The notes under the pieces are model-generated. The model searched no databases. It saw only the letters and a list, made by a program, of their open reading frames with translations, and was not told the DNA's origin. The position numbers were made by a program, and so were the translations under genes. 64,000 nucleotides of DNA, taken from Vulgatibacter incomptus_A (lineage in GTDB: Bacteria > Myxococcota > Myxococcia > Myxococcales > Vulgatibacteraceae). The stretch covers positions 40,106 to 104,105 of the forward strand of contig JBEBXK010000013.1 in the NCBI GenBank assembly GCA_040391605.1. Direction: 5' to 3'. Positions 60,755-64,000 of the stretch are shown here, piece by piece. The number at the start of each line of letters is the position of its first letter. Position 1 is the stretch's first letter.

Positions 60755-61803
60755 TCCTGCTGCTCGAGAAGAACGCCCCGGTCGGTGCCGACCGGGAGAT
60801 CCTGCAGCTCGCCGCCAGGCTCGGCCTGCCCGGGCGGAGCCTGGGCGGGAGCTGGGGCCGGCAGGCCGTGGAGGTCGACGATCCCATCCCCAGCCGCGCC
60901 CTGCGGGCGCTGCGCGCGGCGCCCCACGTGGAGGAGTTCCTTTCGAGGCCCACCGCCCATCCGTTGGTGGAGCACGGCGGCGAGGAGGGCGTCCGCCCGG
61001 TGCGGATCGGCGAGCTCGTCGTCGGCGGTCCCGAGCTGGTGCTGGCTGCGGGCCCCTGTGCCGTCGAGAGCGAAGACCAGGTGGAGGCCGCCGCCGCCGC
61101 CGCCGCCAAGGCCGGCGCTCGGCTGCTGCGGGGCGGCGCGTTCAAGCCCCGCACCCGCCCCAGCGACTTCCAGGGCCTAGGGATCACCGCCCTGCGCTGG
61201 CTCCGGGAGGCCGCCGATCGACACGGCCTCTACGTGGTCACCGAGGCCCTCGATCCCGCCTCCTGCGAGGAGGTCGCCGCCTACGCCGACGTGATCCAGA
61301 TCGGCGCTCGCACCATGCAGGCCACGGCGCTCCTGAAGGCCGCGGCCGCCGCTGGGCGCCCCATCCTCTTGAAGCGCGGCCTCTCCTCCACCCTGGAGGA
61401 GTGGCTGGGCGCAGCGGAGTACCTCCTCGACGGCGGCGCCCCTGGCGTGATCCTCTGTGAGCGCGGCTCGCGTTCCTTCGAGACCGCCACCCGCTTCAGC
61501 CTGGACGTCGGCGTCCTCGCGGCGGCGCGGCTGCGCACCCACCTGCCCATCCTCGCCGATCCCTCGCATCCCGCAGGGCGCCGCGCCCTGGTGCGCCCCC
61601 TGGCCCGCGCCGCCCTCGCCGCCGGCGCCGACGGCCTCCTGGTCGAGGCCCACCCCGATCCCTCCTGCGCGCGCTGCGACGGCCCCCAGGCCCTGCTCCT
61701 CGAGGAGCTCGCGCCGCTGGCCGAGGAGATGTCGGCGATCGGCGCCGCCGTCGGCAGGACCTTCGCCGGCAAGCGATCCGCCAGGGCCGCGTCGGGGATC
61801 TGA
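60751..61803 (+). CDS. aroF: 3-deoxy-7-phosphoheptulonate (DAHP) synthase, type I-beta
   Basis: A 350-residue enzyme joining phosphoenolpyruvate and erythrose-4-phosphate, first step of the shikimate pathway. It starts at TTG 60751 (TTGA overlap with ubiA) as MILLLEKNAPVGADREI; no better start exists. The N-terminal 90 residues resemble the ferredoxin-like regulatory domain of Thermotoga-type DAHP synthase. Catalytic blocks: VLAAGPCAVES, GGAFKPRTRPSDFQGLG, DVIQIGARTMQ (usually IGARNMQN), PILLKRGLSSTLEEWL, ILCERGSRSFE, LPILADPSHPAGRR and VEAHPDPSCARCDGPQ. Co-location with mqn genes suggests a dedicated chorismate supply. Confidence 0.92.
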   Translation: MILLLEKNAPVGADREILQLAARLGLPGRSLGGSWGRQAVEVDDPIPSRALRALRAAPHVEEFLSRPTAHPLVEHGGEEGVRPVRIGELVVGGPELVLAAGPCAVESEDQVEAAAAAAAKAGARLLRGGAFKPRTRPSDFQGLGITALRWLREAADRHGLYVVTEALDPASCEEVAAYADVIQIGARTMQATALLKAAAAAGRPILLKRGLSSTLEEWLGAAEYLLDGGAPGVILCERGSRSFETATRFSLDVGVLAAARLRTHLPILADPSHPAGRRALVRPLARAALAAGADGLLVEAHPDPSCARCDGPQALLLEELAPLAEEMSAIGAAVGRTFAGKRSARAASGI

Positions 61804-62011
61804 GGGCTGGTGGCGCGCCGCGGACTTCGGCGATCGCCATGTATGGGCAAGCTGAACGCCGCGGCGTTGACGCCGGCCGCCAGCACGCAGGCGGATGGCG
61901 CGGCCGGCAGGATGAACGCAGCGCAGTGGGTGCTGCCGAGACGCAGCGTGATTCTTCGCTGCACAGACCAGGGTGGACCGAGAGCGCCGCCCGAGGAAGG
62001 GAGATCATTCG

Positions 62012-62800
62012 ATGCAGACCATCAAGCTCGCCTACTCCGATGACGCCGACGACGCCGCCATGTTCCACGCTATCGAGCGCGGCTACATCCAGGTCCCGGG
62101 CCTGCGCTTCGAGCACTTCCGCTCCGACATCCACACCCTCAACGGCCTCGCCTCCCGCGGGGAGGCCGACGTCTGCGCCGTCAGCGTCGCCCACGTGCCC
62201 AACGTCGCCGATCGCTACGATCTCCTCCCCCACGGCGGCAGCGTTGGCCGCGGCTACGGACCCGTAGTCGTCGCACTCCGCGAGGACGCCCCCATGAGGC
62301 GGGTCGGCGTCCCCGGCCTCACCACCACCGCCGCCGCCGTCCTGCGCATGGCCGCCCCCGAGGCCGAGCTCGTCGAGATGGTCGGCGCCAGCATGGCAGA
62401 CACCGTCGCCTCCCTGCAGGCTGACCGCATCGACGCCGCGGTCCTTGTCCACGAGGGACGCCTCGTCTATCAGCAGGCCGGCCTCGCCCTCCTCCTCGAC
62501 CTTGGCGCCTTCTGGGAGAGGGAGACCGCGCTGCCCCTGCCCCTGGGCGCCAACGTCATCCGTCGCGACCTCGGCCCCGAGCTCATCGCCAAGCTCGTCG
62601 AGTCCATCGGCGCGTCCATCCGCTGGTCCGTCGACCACAAGGACGAGGTCCTCGACGCCCTCGGCCCCCACGGCACCTCCCGAGGCCTCGACCGCGCCGG
62701 CCTCTCCCACTACCTCGACCTCTACGCCAACGACGACACCGTCGGCTACGACGCCGCCTGCCAGCAGGCCATCGAGGCGCTCCTCCGCCGCATCGGCTGA
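62012..62800 (+). CDS. mqnD: 1,4-dihydroxy-6-naphthoate synthase MqnD
   Basis: A 262-residue periplasmic-binding-protein-like enzyme that converts cyclic dehypoxanthine futalosine to 1,4-dihydroxy-6-naphthoate. ATG 62012 (MQTIKLAYSDDADDAAMF) follows AAGGGAG. VSVAHVPNVADRYDLLPHGG and SVGRGYGPVVVALRED are the MqnD substrate-loop signatures; RVGVPGLTTTAAAVL and DLGAFWERETALPLPLGANVI follow. Length fits. It lies 208 bp after aroF; that gap holds only shadow ORFs, so it may have its own promoter. Confidence 0.93.
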   Translation: MQTIKLAYSDDADDAAMFHAIERGYIQVPGLRFEHFRSDIHTLNGLASRGEADVCAVSVAHVPNVADRYDLLPHGGSVGRGYGPVVVALREDAPMRRVGVPGLTTTAAAVLRMAAPEAELVEMVGASMADTVASLQADRIDAAVLVHEGRLVYQQAGLALLLDLGAFWERETALPLPLGANVIRRDLGPELIAKLVESIGASIRWSVDHKDEVLDALGPHGTSRGLDRAGLSHYLDLYANDDTVGYDAACQQAIEALLRRIG

Positions 62801-63367
62801 AGGATGGCGAAGAAATGAAAGTTGAATTGAGCGGGGCCGTAGCGCCGCATGCTCCATAGCTTTGCCGCGCATTCGAGGGGGCGACATCCCGCCTTGCTCT
62901 CCAGGTTGATCAAGCAGAAATCCAGAAGCGTCTGCGACAAAACGGATCGCGGACGTGACCCCGCAGAGGTGCCAGCTCGCGTGCGAGGGACTGATTTCAA
63001 AGAATTGCCGCATCGTGGGTAAGAAGCCCCAGGGCCGGTATCGCCCGTGCCGTCCTGAAGTAGCGAAATGGCAAGATTCTTTCCGAATCTTGTCAACAAA
63101 GCATTCGTCGGCAATCCACTGGAGTGAGGCGGGCCGGCAGTAGGGGAGGCAAAGGACTAGGTGACGCAGCCTGGATTGCCCCAAGGCGCGGCCGCGGCGG
63201 AGCGGGCGAGGTCGTCCTTACGCATCAGTCCGGATCGGGCGATCGGGCCGATCCCTCCACCAGGATCAGTGCCCCCAAAAGGGTGATTGCTGCCTGCTTG
63301 GGTCCCCAGTAGGCTCTCTCCACCTTCGCTAGTAGCAGCCGCACCATAGCCACCCAGGGAGGATGGT
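62801..63367. other. Intergenic, lower GC, no gene supported; one hairpin
   Basis: 567 bp after mqnD with clearly lower GC than the operon. Open frames on both strands lack convincing starts or motifs. A perfect 8-bp hairpin CAAGATTC (63072-63079) / GAATCTTG (63085-63092) with loop TTTCC is the only structure; no T-run follows. The composition change marks the edge of a foreign-looking segment that continues into the protease gene. Confidence 0.55.
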
Positions 63368-63985
63368 ATGCACACATTCAAGTGGCCTGCGGCAGTTGCC
63401 CTTGTCGTCGCCTTCCAAGCATGCGGTTCTTATGAATCGACCGCGAACGAGCATCCCTCGGTGCGCACCGTCGAGAACCTCGGTCCACTCTACGGCGCCG
63501 GAGTTGCCGAGGAAGAGGACTCCACTGCATCAAACACGGGGAGCCGTTGGGGAATTGCAGGTACCGTCGCTCGAATCCAGACCCCGGTCAGCAGCTACGA
63601 AGTCATGCCTTGTTCGGCAACTCTAGTTAGGCGAAAAATTCTACTCACAGCCGCCCATTGCATCAATCAGACCAAGGCGCCCGGTGTAAGCAGCGACTGG
63701 ACAGTTCAGTTTGCACAGGATCGAACGACCACGTTTCATATCGACACGGCGGAACTATACCCAGGCAACCCAGGCGATTGGTGGGACCACGACCTTGCCG
63801 TGCTGTCGCTTGTCGAATCGGTCCCAACCTGGCTTGTTGAGAATACGGCACGGGTCTTCCTCGGAGACATTGACCAAGCTCTGAATGACGTTGGCGCTGG
63901 TTTATCTAGTGATGATGTGGTGATCGTAGGTTATGGCGCTACTGAAGGTGACCTGCCCCCCATCACTGGCCCACTCGTAGCGTGA
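63368..63985 (+). pseudogene. Trypsin-like (S1) serine protease gene, truncated by apparent frameshift at the window edge
   Basis: ATG 63368 follows GGGAGGAT. A lipoprotein-like signal (MHTFKWPAAVALVVAFQAC, Cys19) precedes the S1 fold: SATLVRRKILLTAAHCIN (catalytic H97), WWDHDLAVLSLVE (D142) and VIVGYGATEGDL. The frame then stops at 63983 before the GDSGGP serine motif. The +2 frame at 63973-64000 reads TRSVSSVNF, which is what normally follows 'GYGAT...', so a 1-2 bp indel in about 63940-63972 is likely, or a sequencing error. GC is lower than elsewhere, suggesting transfer. The remainder lies beyond the window. Confidence 0.6.
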
Positions 63986-64000
63986 GCTCGGTGAACTTCT

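Noticed and set aside
62746..63114. Minus-strand ORF after mqnD with peptide-like tail
   Set aside because: It overlaps the mqnD 3' end, has no RBS or motif, and I could not link it to a transposase or any family.

Overview
The window is about 68-70% GC, with codon third positions almost always G or C. Protein styles are those of a myxobacterium (Myxococcota): lipoproteins with Ig-like domains, split glycine decarboxylase, System I cytochrome c maturation and the futalosine route to menaquinone. An Anaeromyxobacter- or Vulgatibacter-like organism would fit, but this is inferred from gene content alone. Genes are tightly packed, and many cistrons overlap by 4 bp (ATGA, GTGA or TTGA).

Layout. 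1-6.7 kb: end of an Ig-like-repeat protein, a PEGA-like exported protein, then a J-protein/dnaK/TPR operon behind a clear promoter. 6.9-10.6 kb: a reductase-type SDR, coaE, engB and three small DUF883-like membrane proteins. 10.9-21.5 kb: an envelope and lipid set with two paralogous alkaline-phosphatase-superfamily proteins, an EEP hydrolase, a PlsC-type acyltransferase, a GT4 trehalose-synthase-like glycosyltransferase and an LPG-synthetase-type membrane protein. 21.7-27.5 kb: greB, tRNA-Lys and tRNA-Glu with promoter and terminator, a lipoprotein, a zinc-finger J protein, a SpoIID-type protein and a TonB-like protein. 27.7-28.0 kb: cupin and VOC gene fragments. 28.1-32.6 kb: gcvT-gcvH-gcvPA-gcvPB.

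32.6-38.1 kb is an accessory island. It carries a DUF4143-type ATPase preceded by a 22-bp-phased repeat array and an RBS-masking hairpin, two broken copies of an HNH endonuclease gene around an ASH-domain lipoprotein, and a Cys-rich secreted protein. It separates gcv from folD, which belong to the same one-carbon pathway, so it may be an insertion into an older cluster.

39.5-50.4 kb: a large membrane glycosyltransferase, then the complete ccmA-ccmB-ccmC-ccmD-ccmE-ccmF-ccmG-ccmH-ccmI operon with two extra tiny overlapping ORFs. 50.6-51.9 kb: msrA and a GbsR/MarR regulator. 52.1-62.8 kb: a menaquinone operon with polyprenyl synthase, mqnG/ubiE, mqnM/ubiX, a radical-SAM-like paralogue without the Fe-S cysteines, mqnE, an mqnA-mqnC fusion, a deaminase, mqnP/ubiA, a DAHP synthase and mqnD. 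DAHP synthase supplies chorismate, MqnA opens the pathway, and the prenyl synthase, UbiA, UbiX and UbiE proteins finish the quinone. The window ends in a lower-GC trypsin-like protease gene that appears frameshifted.

A recurring oddity is imperfect tandem duplication of about 77-103 bp at gene ends (coaE, plsC, ccmA/ccmB, upstream of folD).
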